From assembly GCA_024639905.1 (NCBI GenBank), contig JAHEGE010000003.1, forward strand, positions 101,053 to 165,052: DNA of 64,000 nt, written 5' to 3'. This document shows, in pieces, positions 8,822-18,162 of the stretch. How positions within the stretch are numbered: the first letter of the stretch is position 1; each line of letters opens with the position of its first letter. Both the position numbers and the translations under genes were made by a program. Under the pieces are notes generated by a model that did not search any database, had not been told where the DNA came from, and saw only the letters and a list, made by a program, of their open reading frames with translations. This DNA is from Gammaproteobacteria bacterium (lineage in GTDB: Bacteria; Pseudomonadota; Gammaproteobacteria; Pseudomonadales; Pseudohongiellaceae).

Positions 8822-9208
8822 ATGAAAACAGTAAAAATCGAACATGACTTTAGGCAATCCGCGGACGAGGTATGGGCTATATTCGCCGATGTCACCCGCT
8901 GTGACTGGGTGCCAGCAGTGGAGAAAATTACCTTAGATGGCGATGTTCGCAGTTTTGATATGGCGGGCTTAGGCGAGGTGCAGGAACGAATTATTCGGTT
9001 AGATAACGAGGAGCGAGTCCTGCAGTACTCGGCGATAAAGGCGCGTTCTGTGCTCGAGCATCATCTCGCCACGATTCATGTTACCCATGCCGGATCCGGC
9101 GGCTGTCATTTCTCTTGGCAGACTGAGATAGCCCCAGATGAATTCGAGCCTGCAATCGCGGGTGGTATGGCCGCGGCATTCGCCCAACTGAAAAAAATTG
9201 TGGCGTAG
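8822..9208 (+). CDS. SRPBCC (START-like) family protein
   Basis: This 128-residue protein starts like polyketide-cyclase/dehydrase-type SRPBCC proteins (FRQSADEVWAIFADV) and ends in the long C-terminal helix typical of the fold (AAAFAQLKKIV). These proteins bind hydrophobic ligands in a deep pocket; no substrate is evident. It begins 14 nt after fisR and is probably cotranscribed with it, which hints at a link to the sulfide response, but nothing in the sequence shows such a role. GAGG precedes the ATG. Confidence 0.7.
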   Translation: MKTVKIEHDFRQSADEVWAIFADVTRCDWVPAVEKITLDGDVRSFDMAGLGEVQERIIRLDNEERVLQYSAIKARSVLEHHLATIHVTHAGSGGCHFSWQTEIAPDEFEPAIAGGMAAAFAQLKKIVA

Positions 9209-9405
9209 GCGCGGGCTGCAGGTTTTAAAACTCCTGTTTCAGGAGCGCCCTGTGATGGTGCGATGCTGCTTCTCGCGCGTCGCGGCGGGGCGTGTTGCTA
9301 AACCCCCTGCTGAGACGCGTGCCTATTTCGACGCGTTGGACCGGTGCGCGCATAGAATGCAACTAATTGAATTTCCGAAGATTGCCCAGGTCGAGCGCCC
9401 ATAAC

Positions 9406-9418
9406 TGAAATTATTTCA
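9406..9418. promoter_or_regulatory. 13-bp palindrome, possible operator
   Basis: TGAAAT-T-ATTTCA is a perfect palindrome in the non-coding stretch between the SRPBCC gene and a strong terminator. It lies some 20-40 nt upstream of a TATAGG-containing stretch that might start a short transcript. It may be a regulator site, but no protein can be assigned. Confidence 0.25.
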
Positions 9419-9549
9419 TCGGCTGAGCAATCTTGGTACGAGTATTGCTAAGTATAGGGCACATACTCGAAAACGCAGCCCGCTGTATGAGGAGATTCTC
9501 TCCCTCTCTCATCATTTCGGAGTGCACCAACCTAGTTTTCAGTATTTTT

Positions 9550-9583
9550 AACCCGCCGGTGCTCGCACTTGGCGGGTTTTTTT
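9550..9583 (+). terminator. Strong intrinsic terminator
   Basis: An 8-bp GC-rich stem (AACCCGCC / GGCGGGTT, 9550-9557 and 9571-9578) is followed by seven T residues. It reads on the plus strand. It stands about 340 nt after the SRPBCC stop codon, unusually far for that gene, and the interval 9209-9549 contains no convincing coding sequence. It may end a long 3' UTR or a separate small RNA. Confidence 0.8.
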
Positions 9584-9615
9584 ATGGCCTTAGGAAGCGA
9601 CTGCCAAGGAGCAGC

Positions 9616-9939
9616 CTAGGCAGGTAGCGAGCTTCGCAGTTGCAGGCCAACTGCCGCGCAGAGCATCACCGATATCAGGGCGAGGCTGACAAAGTCTAGC
9701 CGGTCTTTGAGAAAGAAATGACCGATTACCGCGAGTGCGACGATGCCGGCTCCTGACCAAACCGCGTAGGCTATCGAGATACTTATCTGTGCCATAGCTT
9801 TGGATAAGAGATAGAAGCTTGCAATATAAAAGAGCGGAATAAGGAACGCATACTTATTACTAAACTGATTGGATGCGCGCAGCGACAGGGTGCCGCACAC
9901 CTCCAGGATGATCGCTGTATACAAATATAACCAGTGCAT
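9616..9939 (-). CDS. Small multidrug resistance (SMR/EmrE-type) transporter
   Basis: This 107-residue protein has four hydrophobic spans and the SMR hallmark glutamate in span 1 (E13 in TAIILEVCGT), which couples proton and drug-cation exchange. Other family motifs are the YAVWSGAG loop in span 3 region and a terminal span. The longer open frame continues upstream, but the ATG at 9939 has a GGGAGA ribosome site 7 nt before it and gives the exact family length. Substrate could be quaternary ammonium compounds or guanidinium; no guanidine riboswitch pattern was recognised upstream. It appears monocistronic. Confidence 0.88.
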   Translation of the reverse strand: MHWLYLYTAIILEVCGTLSLRASNQFSNKYAFLIPLFYIASFYLLSKAMAQISISIAYAVWSGAGIVALAVIGHFFLKDRLDFVSLALISVMLCAAVGLQLRSSLPA

Positions 9940-10341
9940 TGGTGGTTCTCCCTTTGCGTTGATGTAGGTGGTTTCGTGCGCTGCTTCCACAAATTTGAGG
10001 CGAGCGAGCGCAGTCGACAGCAATAGGCTGTCTAGAGTCGATGAGTTTTTTTGACAAAAAATCGAGGTCAAACTCTCGTCGTGGTGTGCTGCGCTTGAGG
10101 AAAAATCGCAACGGACAAGAATCAAGAACCTGGAAAAAAGAAAAGGCAACTTAATGCCAGAACTCAATACTAGAGTATTTTTCTGTAAAAGTAAATTCGA
10201 TTATTGGAATGACTATTTAAGTCAGGAGAATTCTTAGCGTGTTGCGAATTTTTGAGAGGCATAAATATCTTGCTTAGTTTTGGAAAGGACCGATAATTCG
10301 CGCGTTGTTTGGATTTTCTCTTGGTATATTTGGGATAAATA
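9940..10341. other. Intergenic region between SMR and 2OG oxygenase genes
   Basis: About 400 nt between divergent genes with no convincing ORF. It contains a small hairpin (GACAGC-AATAG-GCTGTC, 10016-10032) and an AT-rich half (from about 10120) likely to hold the promoter of the 2OG oxygenase gene. No riboswitch or repeat was recognised. Confidence 0.5.
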
Positions 10342-11052
10342 ATGAGTAACGCTGTAGAGATCAATGCTTGGCGACTTAGCGACGGTGATGACTCCGATAC
10401 GACGCTTTTCGCACGAATTGCTGCCGACCTCACAAGGCATGGCTATAGCATTCGTCCTGCCAGCATGCCGGCCTCTCTCGTCGATCCCTTGCATGCGCAT
10501 GTGCAATCAATGAACGAGACGCAGTTCCGCGCTGCAGGTATTGGGCGTGGGGAAAATTTCGTGCGCAGTCAGTTCGTTCGCACCGACGAGATATGTTGGA
10601 TCGACGGGAGCTCCCCCGCTGGAGAGGCGTGGCTTCAGTGGGCTCAGAAACTGCGGCTCTATCTTAATGAGAAGCTGCTTCTTGGCTTGTTCTCATTCGA
10701 AAGTCATTTTTCACATTATGCCCCTGGCGACTATTACAAACGCCATCGGGATGCCTTTAAAAGCGACGCGCTTGATAGGCGTGCCCAGCCCGCCGATTCG
10801 AACCGTGTCCTGTCACTCATCCTCTACCTCAATCCGGGGTGGAGCGCGCGTGATGGGGGTGAGCTTGTGCTCTACAAGGACGATGCTGATGTAAACGGCA
10901 CGAAGGTGACGCCGCTCATGGGGACCCTTGTTATTTTTCTCAGTGAAGAATTCCCCCACGAAGTACTGCCCGCGGCAAGGGATCGCTATGCTATAGCTGG
11001 TTGGTATCGCGTGAATTCGTCTAGCGCCGATCGCGTCGACCCGCCTCGTTAA
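10342..11052 (+). CDS. 2OG-Fe(II) oxygenase (prolyl-hydroxylase-like)
   Basis: This 236-residue protein belongs to the SM-20/EGL-9-like 2-oxoglutarate-Fe(II) dioxygenases. Iron ligands are visible as HRD (about residues 132-134, after APGDYYKR) and the distal His in EEFPHEV, with the 2-oxoglutarate-binding Arg in RYAIAGWYR. The double-stranded beta-helix core spans about 100-225. Bacterial members hydroxylate prolyl residues of proteins such as EF-Tu; the substrate here is not evident. It is monocistronic, with a separate AT-rich upstream region. Confidence 0.82.
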   Translation: MSNAVEINAWRLSDGDDSDTTLFARIAADLTRHGYSIRPASMPASLVDPLHAHVQSMNETQFRAAGIGRGENFVRSQFVRTDEICWIDGSSPAGEAWLQWAQKLRLYLNEKLLLGLFSFESHFSHYAPGDYYKRHRDAFKSDALDRRAQPADSNRVLSLILYLNPGWSARDGGELVLYKDDADVNGTKVTPLMGTLVIFLSEEFPHEVLPAARDRYAIAGWYRVNSSSADRVDPPR

Positions 11053-11070
11053 TCATTTCCCGCTTAGGCT

Positions 11071-11550
11071 TCAGGCCATGGGGACTGTGATCTTAAGGGT
11101 TTCTTTTACCTGCTCCATGACCACGTAGCTGGTCGACTCCTGCACCCCAGGGAGGTTCAAGAGCGTGTCGCCAAGCAGTTCCCTGTAGGCGCCCATGTTG
11201 GCGACGCGCGCCTTGATCAGATAGTCGAAGTTACCCGATACCAAGTGACATTCCTGGACTGGGTCTAGTGCTAACGCGGCTGCTGTGAATTCGGCAAAGA
11301 TGTCCGGCGATTTACGGGCGAGGCGAATCTGCACAAATACCACGAGTCCCGCCTCGAGATAGCTCGGATTAAGCAGCGCGCTATACCCGACTATGACGCC
11401 GTCGCGTTCCATTCGGCGTACGCGCTCCATGCAGGGGGTAGTGGTAAGACCTACCCGTCGTGCGAGCTCTGCATAGCTAAGGCGGCCGTGATTTTGCAGC
11501 TCGCGAAGGATTTTTCGATCGATCTTTGATAGAGGCTTGGGCTGCTTCAC
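11071..11550 (-). CDS. lrp: Leucine-responsive regulatory protein Lrp
   Basis: The protein (159 residues from a GTG start) aligns by eye over its full length with enterobacterial Lrp: an N-terminal HTH (GRLSYAELARRVGLTTTPCMERVRR) and a C-terminal RAM effector domain with ECHLVSGNFDYL and LPGVQESTSYVVMEQVK. Lrp forms octamers that bind DNA and respond to leucine or alanine. It is divergent from ald, an alanine dehydrogenase gene commonly controlled by Lrp/AsnC proteins. A TTG start at 11586 would add 12 residues; GTG at 11550 fits the family N-terminus better, although its ribosome site is weak. Confidence 0.88.
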   Translation of the reverse strand: MKQPKPLSKIDRKILRELQNHGRLSYAELARRVGLTTTPCMERVRRMERDGVIVGYSALLNPSYLEAGLVVFVQIRLARKSPDIFAEFTAAALALDPVQECHLVSGNFDYLIKARVANMGAYRELLGDTLLNLPGVQESTSYVVMEQVKETLKITVPMA

Positions 11551-11606
11551 TGTAATTATCCAGTTGATTTCACTGTTATAGGTCAATTTATAAATATAAT
11601 ACGCCA

Positions 11607-11632
11607 GAAATATGAAGATTAATAAATATTTC
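11607..11632. promoter_or_regulatory. AT-rich inverted repeat, candidate Lrp operator for lrp/ald
   Basis: GAAATAT-N12-ATATTTC lies in the 160-nt divergent spacer between lrp and ald, upstream of a TATACT -10-like hexamer at 11661-11666 facing ald. Lrp prefers AT-rich dyads spaced by about one to two helical turns, so autoregulation and control of ald are plausible. The assignment is inference. Confidence 0.4.
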
Positions 11633-11710
11633 AGCTATCTGAGAATCGCTTGTTCAGGCCTATACTTTTAGCCACTCACAGAGCACGACTAACGGGATTG
11701 GAGAGCGACG

Positions 11711-12850
11711 ATGCGAATAGGTGTACCGAAGGAAATCAAGAATCATGAATACCGCATTGGATTAACTCCTGCGGGCGCACGGGAGCTCGTCGCTGCGGGC
11801 CATCACGTGTTGGTCGAGACCCAAGGCGGCGCTGCGATCGGGTTCGATGATGAGCAGTACCTCGCCGTTGGTGCAGAGATCGTCGCCGACGCGGGGGTAG
11901 TATTCGAGCGTAGTGAACTCATTATTAAGGTCAAGGAGCCACAGCCAAACGAGTGCAAGCGCCTGCGTGCGAATCAGACGCTCTTCACCTACCTGCATCT
12001 CGCGCCTGACCCCGAGCAGACCAAGCTGCTGCTCGCCTCAGGGGCGACCTGTATCGCCTACGAGACTGTCACCGGTGCAGGCAATTCCTTGCCTCTGCTT
12101 GCTCCTATGAGTGAGGTCGCGGGGCGTATGTCGATTCAAGAGGCTGCACTGTGTCTCGAAAAATCCAAGGGCGGCAGTGGCGTTCTCTTGGGCGGCGTGC
12201 CTGGCGTCGAAGCGGGTAGGGTGGTTGTCCTCGGCGGCGGCGTGGTGGGCCTTAATGCGGCGCGAATGGCCTTGGGCCTTGGCGCCGATGTCACGCTACT
12301 CGACCGCTCGCTCGCTCGCCTGCGTCAAATCGATGAGCTATTCGACGGCAGGATAAAAACCCTCTATTCCACAACCGATGCGATTGAGTCGCAGCTGAAG
12401 ACGGCTGACGCCGTGATTGGCGCTGTGCTCATCCCCGGTGCGTCGGCGCCGAAGCTTGTGACACGGGCGATGCTTAGTTTAATGAAGCCTGGGTCGGTGC
12501 TGGTCGATGTGGCGATCGATCAGGGCGGGTGTTTCGAGACGAGCCGCCCGACCACCCATCAAGAGCCAACCTATGTCGTAGACGGCATCATCCACTACTG
12601 TGTGGCCAATATGCCAGGCGGTGTGGCGCGGACTTCAACGCTCGCACTCACGAATGCGACATTGCCCTTCGTCATGGCGCTCGCGAATAAGGGCGCCGAG
12701 GCGGCGATGCGCGATGATGCGCATCTGCTCAAAGGCCTCAATGTCTATCGAGGCGTGCTCACGGTTGAGGCCGTAGGACGCGCGCAAGACTTGCACTGGG
12801 TTGACCCCGCCGAAGCGTTACAGCAGGGGGCGCTGCAAGTTACAGCGTAG
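11711..12850 (+). CDS. ald: Alanine dehydrogenase
   Basis: This 379-residue enzyme begins with the family signature [20 protein letters not shown] and has a Rossmann NAD-binding segment ([15 protein letters not shown]) at about 175-190. It interconverts L-alanine and pyruvate plus ammonia with NAD in the cytoplasm. Conserved HLAPD (about 96-100) and the DVAIDQGG region near 268 that holds a catalytic Asp are present. It is divergent from lrp, and its 3' end overlaps the convergent DUF885 gene by 11 nt. GGAG precedes the ATG. Confidence 0.95.
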   Translation: MRIGVPKEIKNHEYRIGLTPAGARELVAAGHHVLVETQGGAAIGFDDEQYLAVGAEIVADAGVVFERSELIIKVKEPQPNECKRLRANQTLFTYLHLAPDPEQTKLLLASGATCIAYETVTGAGNSLPLLAPMSEVAGRMSIQEAALCLEKSKGGSGVLLGGVPGVEAGRVVVLGGGVVGLNAARMALGLGADVTLLDRSLARLRQIDELFDGRIKTLYSTTDAIESQLKTADAVIGAVLIPGASAPKLVTRAMLSLMKPGSVLVDVAIDQGGCFETSRPTTHQEPTYVVDGIIHYCVANMPGGVARTSTLALTNATLPFVMALANKGAEAAMRDDAHLLKGLNVYRGVLTVEAVGRAQDLHWVDPAEALQQGALQVTA

Positions 12851-14699
12851 CGGCGAGCCACGCGTCGATCTTAGCCTCCAGCATGCTCATCGGCAGCTGA
12901 CCGGAGCCTAAAACCTGATCGTGAAACGCGCGTATGTCGAAGTCGGCGCCTAATGCCGCTTCGGCCTTCGCGCGAATCGCTTGGATGCGCAGCATGCCGA
13001 TTTTATAGGCCGTCGCCTGGCCTGGATTGTTGAAATAGCGGCGAATCTCCGAACGCACCGAAGGCTCGGGGCGCGGCGAGTTTTCCAGCGCGTACTGTAC
13101 CGCCTCGTCTTGGGTCCAACGCTTGGCATGAATGCCCGTGTCCACCACTAGGCGCACCGCCCGCCAGATTTCGCCAGAGAGCCTGCCAAAATCAGAGTAG
13201 GGGTCTTGATAGCCGCCCATCTCCTTGCCGAGTCCTTCCGCGTAGAGTCCCCAGCCCTCACTGAATGCCGTGTAGCCCTTATTGGCGCGAAAGGCGGGCA
13301 AGCCTTGCAGCTCTTGCTGGATTGAGATCTGCATGTGATGTCCAGGCACGCCTTCGTGGTAGGCAAGGTTTTCGAGCCGATGCCTGGAGGCTGCACGCAT
13401 GTCTGAAAGGTGAGCATAAAAGGTGCCGGGGCGTGCACCGTCGGCGGTTCCGCGCGCATAGTGTGCAGCGCCGCCATCTTGCTCGCGGAAAGGTTCGACG
13501 CGGCGAACTTCTAAGCCGGCCTTAGGCAGGATGCCGAAATAGTCGGGTAGCTTCTCATAGGTAGCTGCGAGGAGCGCGTCTGCGTCAGCTAAGTAGGCAG
13601 CGCGTCCGGCGTCCGTATTAGGATGATAAAAGCGGTCATCGCTGCGGATAAACGTGAAGAAATCCTGTAGCGAGCCTTCGAAACCGACTTGTTCCTTAAT
13701 CGCGACCATTTCGGCTTGTATGCGCGCAACTTCAGCGACTCCGGTGTCAAAAATCTCCTCGGCGCTGAGCGGCAGGGTGGTCATGCGTGCTAGGCGTTGT
13801 TGGTAATAGGCCTCGCCATCGGGCAGTGACCAGGCACCCTGCGCAGCCTCGGACACATTGGAGAGGTCGTCCGACAACCAGGCGCTAATCTCGCGGTAAG
13901 CCGGCAGCATGTTGAGCACCATCGCATCACGGGCTTCATCCACGAGCGCTTGTGCTCGCGCGGCATCGATAGCGCCGCTATCGACAAGTGCGAAAAACTT
14001 GCTGTTAACGTCTTGCCAGAGGGCAGACTCGCCCATGGCATCGAAGGGCAGCCCGCGCGTTATCCGTTCAATCTCACTGAGTGCTTGGCGATAGTCGAAA
14101 AACGGCGCGCGGATGCCATCGGCTGCGGCGAGTTTAGTGCGCTCAAGGTACTGCAATAAGTAGCGTCCACTCTGAGTTAGGCGGGAGATATAGTCCTGCG
14201 CGTCGCGCTCGGTTTCCACAACCTGATAGTTAATCAGGCTGTTTGGCAGCGAGGACTGCGGGCCATTGCGCCCAAAGATAAATCCGTGGCGGCGGAAGCG
14301 CGCGGATTCTTCTGCCTGATTGAGCTCAAAGAGCCAGAGGTCGAACGACCGCTGCGATTCGGCATCGAGTGCTGCGTAGTCGAACTCGCTCCGCAGTCGC
14401 GAGACAGAGTCTCTGCGCCATTCTAGCCTCGCTTGCAGGGATTCTTCGGAGACGTCGTCGAGCTCCCCATGCGCACTCTTATCACCGCGGCGGCTCTTCG
14501 CCAGCGGTGAGAAATCGAGTTCTTGAGCGTATTCTGCATCGAGCCAGGCTGTGAGGCGCTGTGACTCGGACGAGATCGAAGTCGATGTTGATTCTGGCTG
14601 GGTTGGCCCGCAGGCGGCCAGAAAGGCGATGCCTAGAGCGCCGAGGTAGCGCAGCGAATGCGCCCTGAGCAAGAAAAGGGTGTTGAAAGCCTTGATCAT
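12840..14699 (-). CDS. DUF885 family metallopeptidase-like lipoprotein
   Basis: From the ATG at 14699 the protein has 619 residues, with a signal ending in a lipobox-like FLAACG, so it is probably a membrane-anchored periplasmic lipoprotein. The DUF885 zinc motif appears as HEGVPGHHMQ, followed by an EGWGLYAEGLG helix with further conserved acidic residues. DUF885 members are putative zinc peptidases, some acting on peptides or D-amino-acid bonds; the substrate is unknown. A GTG 30 nt further upstream could also start it, but the ATG sits closer to the signal sequence. The gene overlaps ald convergently. Confidence 0.8.
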   Translation of the reverse strand: MIKAFNTLFLLRAHSLRYLGALGIAFLAACGPTQPESTSTSISSESQRLTAWLDAEYAQELDFSPLAKSRRGDKSAHGELDDVSEESLQARLEWRRDSVSRLRSEFDYAALDAESQRSFDLWLFELNQAEESARFRRHGFIFGRNGPQSSLPNSLINYQVVETERDAQDYISRLTQSGRYLLQYLERTKLAAADGIRAPFFDYRQALSEIERITRGLPFDAMGESALWQDVNSKFFALVDSGAIDAARAQALVDEARDAMVLNMLPAYREISAWLSDDLSNVSEAAQGAWSLPDGEAYYQQRLARMTTLPLSAEEIFDTGVAEVARIQAEMVAIKEQVGFEGSLQDFFTFIRSDDRFYHPNTDAGRAAYLADADALLAATYEKLPDYFGILPKAGLEVRRVEPFREQDGGAAHYARGTADGARPGTFYAHLSDMRAASRHRLENLAYHEGVPGHHMQISIQQELQGLPAFRANKGYTAFSEGWGLYAEGLGKEMGGYQDPYSDFGRLSGEIWRAVRLVVDTGIHAKRWTQDEAVQYALENSPRPEPSVRSEIRRYFNNPGQATAYKIGMLRIQAIRAKAEAALGADFDIRAFHDQVLGSGQLPMSMLEAKIDAWLAATL

Positions 14700-14874
14700 C
14701 GTGGTCGCTCGCAGTAACAGTGATGTCACGAGGATAAGAGTATTGCACTGGAGAGTCTACTCGGTAGTCCGACGATTGCGTGGCGGATTCGCGGCTCAGA
14801 ATCATGGATTACTGTGGCCGCCTATTGCATAATCTCGACCCCCTCCGCTCACCAGATATTGTTGGATTTGCCTC

Positions 14875-15798
14875 ATGTGGTTTAAGAATCTTCGCTTTTA
14901 TACCTTCGCCAAACCCCTAGCTCAAACCTTCGACGAAGTCGAAACCGCGCTCGCAGACAAGGTGTTCGAGCCCTGTGGCTCTATGGAGAAGGCACGACTA
15001 GGATGGATAAGCCCATTAGGGCGCGAAGGCGAGATGCTAACCCACGTGCAGGGGCAATATTTAATGCTGTGCTGCCAGAAACAGGAGCGGCTGCTGCCTG
15101 CATCGGTGGTGAACGAGGCGACAGACGAGAAGGTCGCCGAGCTTGAAGAGCGACAGGGCCGACAGATCTATCGCAAAGAGAAGCGCCAGATCCGCGACGA
15201 CGTCTTTGTGACGCTCTTGCCGCGCGCGTTCACCCGCAACACTCAAACCTTCGCCTATATCTCATTGGCAGACAATTTGCTGGTCGTGAACTCTTCTAGT
15301 GCGCCGAAGGCAGAAGAGCTCATCACGCTGCTGCGCGATACGCTGGGGTCATTGCCGGTGGAAATTCCCGCCACTAATCGAGCGCCTGCGGACGTCATGA
15401 CGCGCTGGCTTAGAGAGCAGCACGGCAGCGATAACTTCGTCATCGATGAAGAATGCGAGCTGTTTAATCCTATCGACGGCGGCAATGTAGTGCGCTGTAA
15501 GGGCCAAGACCTCTTCAGCGAAGAGATTCAAGCGCATCTCGGCGCCGGCAAGCAAGTGAAAAGCCTCGGCGTCACATGGAATAGCTCGGTGAGCTGTGTG
15601 CTGGGCGAAGATCTGTCTATCAAGCGCCTGAAATTCGTCGGTATGAATGAAGAGCGGGACAACGGGGAGGCCGAATCGGCAGCGGAAAAGTTCGATCAAG
15701 AGTTTGCCGTGATGACGCTGCAGCTCACCGACTTCTTCGACAATTTCTTCGCCGCATTCGGCGGTCTCGAGACAGCACAAGGCGCGTCGGACAACTAA
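14875..15798 (+). CDS. rdgC: Recombination-associated protein RdgC
   Basis: This 307-residue protein matches RdgC over its whole length, with the typical start MWFKNLRFYTF and the ELEERQGRQIYRKEKRQI helix near 90-110. RdgC forms a ring around DNA and inhibits RecA-promoted strand exchange. It occurs in beta- and gammaproteobacteria, supporting the taxonomic assignment. It lies 18 nt before tex and may be cotranscribed with it. Confidence 0.95.
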   Translation: MWFKNLRFYTFAKPLAQTFDEVETALADKVFEPCGSMEKARLGWISPLGREGEMLTHVQGQYLMLCCQKQERLLPASVVNEATDEKVAELEERQGRQIYRKEKRQIRDDVFVTLLPRAFTRNTQTFAYISLADNLLVVNSSSAPKAEELITLLRDTLGSLPVEIPATNRAPADVMTRWLREQHGSDNFVIDEECELFNPIDGGNVVRCKGQDLFSEEIQAHLGAGKQVKSLGVTWNSSVSCVLGEDLSIKRLKFVGMNEERDNGEAESAAEKFDQEFAVMTLQLTDFFDNFFAAFGGLETAQGASDN

Positions 15799-15816
15799 AC
15801 GCGCAGGACACCCCGC

Positions 15817-18153
15817 ATGAACATAAGCAATACACTTGCTGAAGAGCTCGGCGTTCGCGAACAGCAGGTCGCTGCCTCTATAGCATTACTCGACGAGGGC
15901 GCAACGGTGCCCTTTATCTCGCGCTACCGAAAGGAAGCGACGGGCGGGCTCGATGACCTCCAACTGCGCGACCTCGAATTGCGGCTACGCTATTTGCGCG
16001 AACTCGCCGACCGTAAGCAGGCGATACTCGCGAGTATCACCGAGCAGGAAAAACTGACGCCCGAGCTCGAGAAAAAAATTCAAGCTGCCGACACCAAGTC
16101 TTTGCTCGAAGACCTGTACCTGCCGTACAAGCCCAAACGCCGCACCAAGGCGATGATTGCCATCGAGGCGGGCATCGAGCCGCTTGCTGAGTGCCTATTG
16201 GCTGATCCCACTCTGGAGCCGGAGGCGCAGGCGCTCTCGTTTGTTAATGCCGACGCCGGCTTCGCCGACGCTAAAGCGGTGCTTGACGGTGCCAAGCAGA
16301 TTCTCATGGAGCGCTTCGCCGAAAACGCAGAACTTAGTGGCAGCCTACGTTCTTATCTCTGGGAAGAGGGGGTAATGCAGTCTCGAGTGGTCGAAGGGAA
16401 AGAGGAAGAGGCGGCAAAGTTCCGTGACTATTTCGATTACGATGAGCCGCTGAAAAAGATACCCTCCCATCGAGCCCTGGCAGTCTTTCGCGGACGCAAG
16501 GAAGGCTTCTTGCAGGGCACTCTCGCCACTCCAGCTGCGGTAGCTAATGCCGACAAAACCCGAGCAGAAGCGAGCCCGGAGCGCGCTGAGTTGATGATCG
16601 CGCGCACTTTTGGCATCGAAGACAAGGGTCGGCCAGCCGATCGATGGCTAGCCGAAGTCGTGAAGTGGACCTGGAAGATTAAACTCCACACGCGACTCGA
16701 GCTCGACCTCATGGGGCAACTGCGCGACGCCGCTGAGGAAGAAGCGATCCGTGTTTTTGCTGAGAATATAAAGGCAATCCTGCTCGCCTCTCCAGCGGGT
16801 AGCAAGGTCACCATGGGTCTCGACCCTGGGTTACGCACAGGCGTTAAAGTGTCTTTGGTCGACGCCACGGGCAAATACCTCGAAGACACCGCTATCTATC
16901 CCCACGCGCCGAAAAACCAATGGGACCTGTCGATCGATATCCTTGCCAAACTCTGTGCTAAGCACAGCGTGCAGCTCATCGCTATCGGCAACGGCACGGC
17001 GTCACGCGAGACAGATAAACTCGCGAGCGATCTCATTAAGCGCCATCCCGAACTTAAACTGCAGAAGGCGATGGTCAATGAGGCGGGCGCCTCGGTGTAT
17101 TCTGCCTCGGATATCGCGCGCGAAGAATTTCCCGATCTAGATGTCACCGTGCGCGGCGCGATCTCCATTGCGCGCCGCTTGCAAGACCCACTTGCCGAGC
17201 TGGTAAAGATCGAGCCGAAGGCGATTGGCGTTGGCCAGTATCAGCACGACGTTAGTCAGGTCAGGCTCGGCCAGTCCCTCGACGCGGTAGTGGAAGACTG
17301 TGTGAATGCGGTTGGCGTTGATGTGAACATGGCGTCGGCGCCACTGCTGCGTCGGGTTGCCGGCCTCAGTGCCTCGATCGCAACGAATATCGTCGCCTAC
17401 CGAGATACCCATGGCGCCTTCAAGTCGCGCGCAGCCCTGAAGTCCGTGCCTCGCTTTGGCGAAAGAAGCTTCGAACAAGCGGCTGGGTTCCTGCGCATCG
17501 TAGGGGGTGATAATCCGCTTGATGGCTCAGCAGTACATCCAGAATCTTACGCGGTGGTGGAGAGAATCGGCGCGGCGGGCAAAAAGACAGTTACTGAACT
17601 AGTTGGAAACCTCAGCTATCTCAAGTCAGTCGATGCGAAAGCGTTCGTCGATGAGCGTTTTGGCCTGCCAACGATAACCGACATTCTGGCGGAATTGGAA
17701 AAGCCCGGTCGCGATCCACGGCCGGAGTTTAAGACAGCAGACTTCAAAGACGGTGTCGAGAAAGTCTCAGATCTCGTTGAAGGAATGGTGCTCGAAGGTG
17801 TGATAACCAACGTGACTAACTTTGGCGCCTTCGTCGACGTAGGCGTCCATCAAGACGGCTTAGTCCATATTTCTGCCCTGTCGAACACCTTCGTTAAAGA
17901 TCCCCATGCTGTCGTGAAGACTGGTGACGTGGTCAAAGTTAAAGTTATGGAAGTGGACGTTAAGCGGCAACGCATCGGCCTTTCTATGCGCATAGATGAC
18001 GACCCCGAGAGGCGCAAGGCGGAGACCGCCGGGCGCAGTGAGTCGCGAGGAAATGCTCGCGGCGCGCAGCGGCAATCGGCACCACAGCGTTCGAGCACGC
18101 CGATAAAGACCGGCACACTGGGCGACCTACTCAAAGGCGCGATGAAAAAATAG
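15817..18153 (+). CDS. tex: Tex family transcription accessory protein with S1 domain
   Basis: This 778-residue protein is full length for Tex: N-terminal HTH-rich region ([24 protein letters not shown] segment near 25-50), a YqgF-type RNase-H fold from about 328 ([12 protein letters not shown]), helix-hairpin-helix repeats, and a C-terminal S1 RNA-binding domain at about 650-727 ([19 protein letters not shown]). Tex binds nucleic acids and affects transcription and stress tolerance. A basic, low-complexity tail follows S1. It sits between rdgC and yaeQ, with 9 nt to the next gene, so the three may be one operon. Confidence 0.95.
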   Translation: MNISNTLAEELGVREQQVAASIALLDEGATVPFISRYRKEATGGLDDLQLRDLELRLRYLRELADRKQAILASITEQEKLTPELEKKIQAADTKSLLEDLYLPYKPKRRTKAMIAIEAGIEPLAECLLADPTLEPEAQALSFVNADAGFADAKAVLDGAKQILMERFAENAELSGSLRSYLWEEGVMQSRVVEGKEEEAAKFRDYFDYDEPLKKIPSHRALAVFRGRKEGFLQGTLATPAAVANADKTRAEASPERAELMIARTFGIEDKGRPADRWLAEVVKWTWKIKLHTRLELDLMGQLRDAAEEEAIRVFAENIKAILLASPAGSKVTMGLDPGLRTGVKVSLVDATGKYLEDTAIYPHAPKNQWDLSIDILAKLCAKHSVQLIAIGNGTASRETDKLASDLIKRHPELKLQKAMVNEAGASVYSASDIAREEFPDLDVTVRGAISIARRLQDPLAELVKIEPKAIGVGQYQHDVSQVRLGQSLDAVVEDCVNAVGVDVNMASAPLLRRVAGLSASIATNIVAYRDTHGAFKSRAALKSVPRFGERSFEQAAGFLRIVGGDNPLDGSAVHPESYAVVERIGAAGKKTVTELVGNLSYLKSVDAKAFVDERFGLPTITDILAELEKPGRDPRPEFKTADFKDGVEKVSDLVEGMVLEGVITNVTNFGAFVDVGVHQDGLVHISALSNTFVKDPHAVVKTGDVVKVKVMEVDVKRQRIGLSMRIDDDPERRKAETAGRSESRGNARGAQRQSAPQRSSTPIKTGTLGDLLKGAMKK

Positions 18154-18162
18154 GAAGTCTCG

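Noticed and set aside
9433..9627. 64-codon frame downstream of the SRPBCC gene
   Set aside because: It runs through the strong terminator at 9550-9583 and lacks a ribosome site and protein-like composition.
9940..10140. Possible guanidine riboswitch before the SMR gene
   Set aside because: ACGA sequences occur but are not in paired hairpin loops of the required form, so the motif is not met.
10168..10183. ATACT/AGTAT hairpin with T-run near 10.17 kb
   Set aside because: The loop would be only two bases and the stem AT-rich, so it is not a credible terminator.
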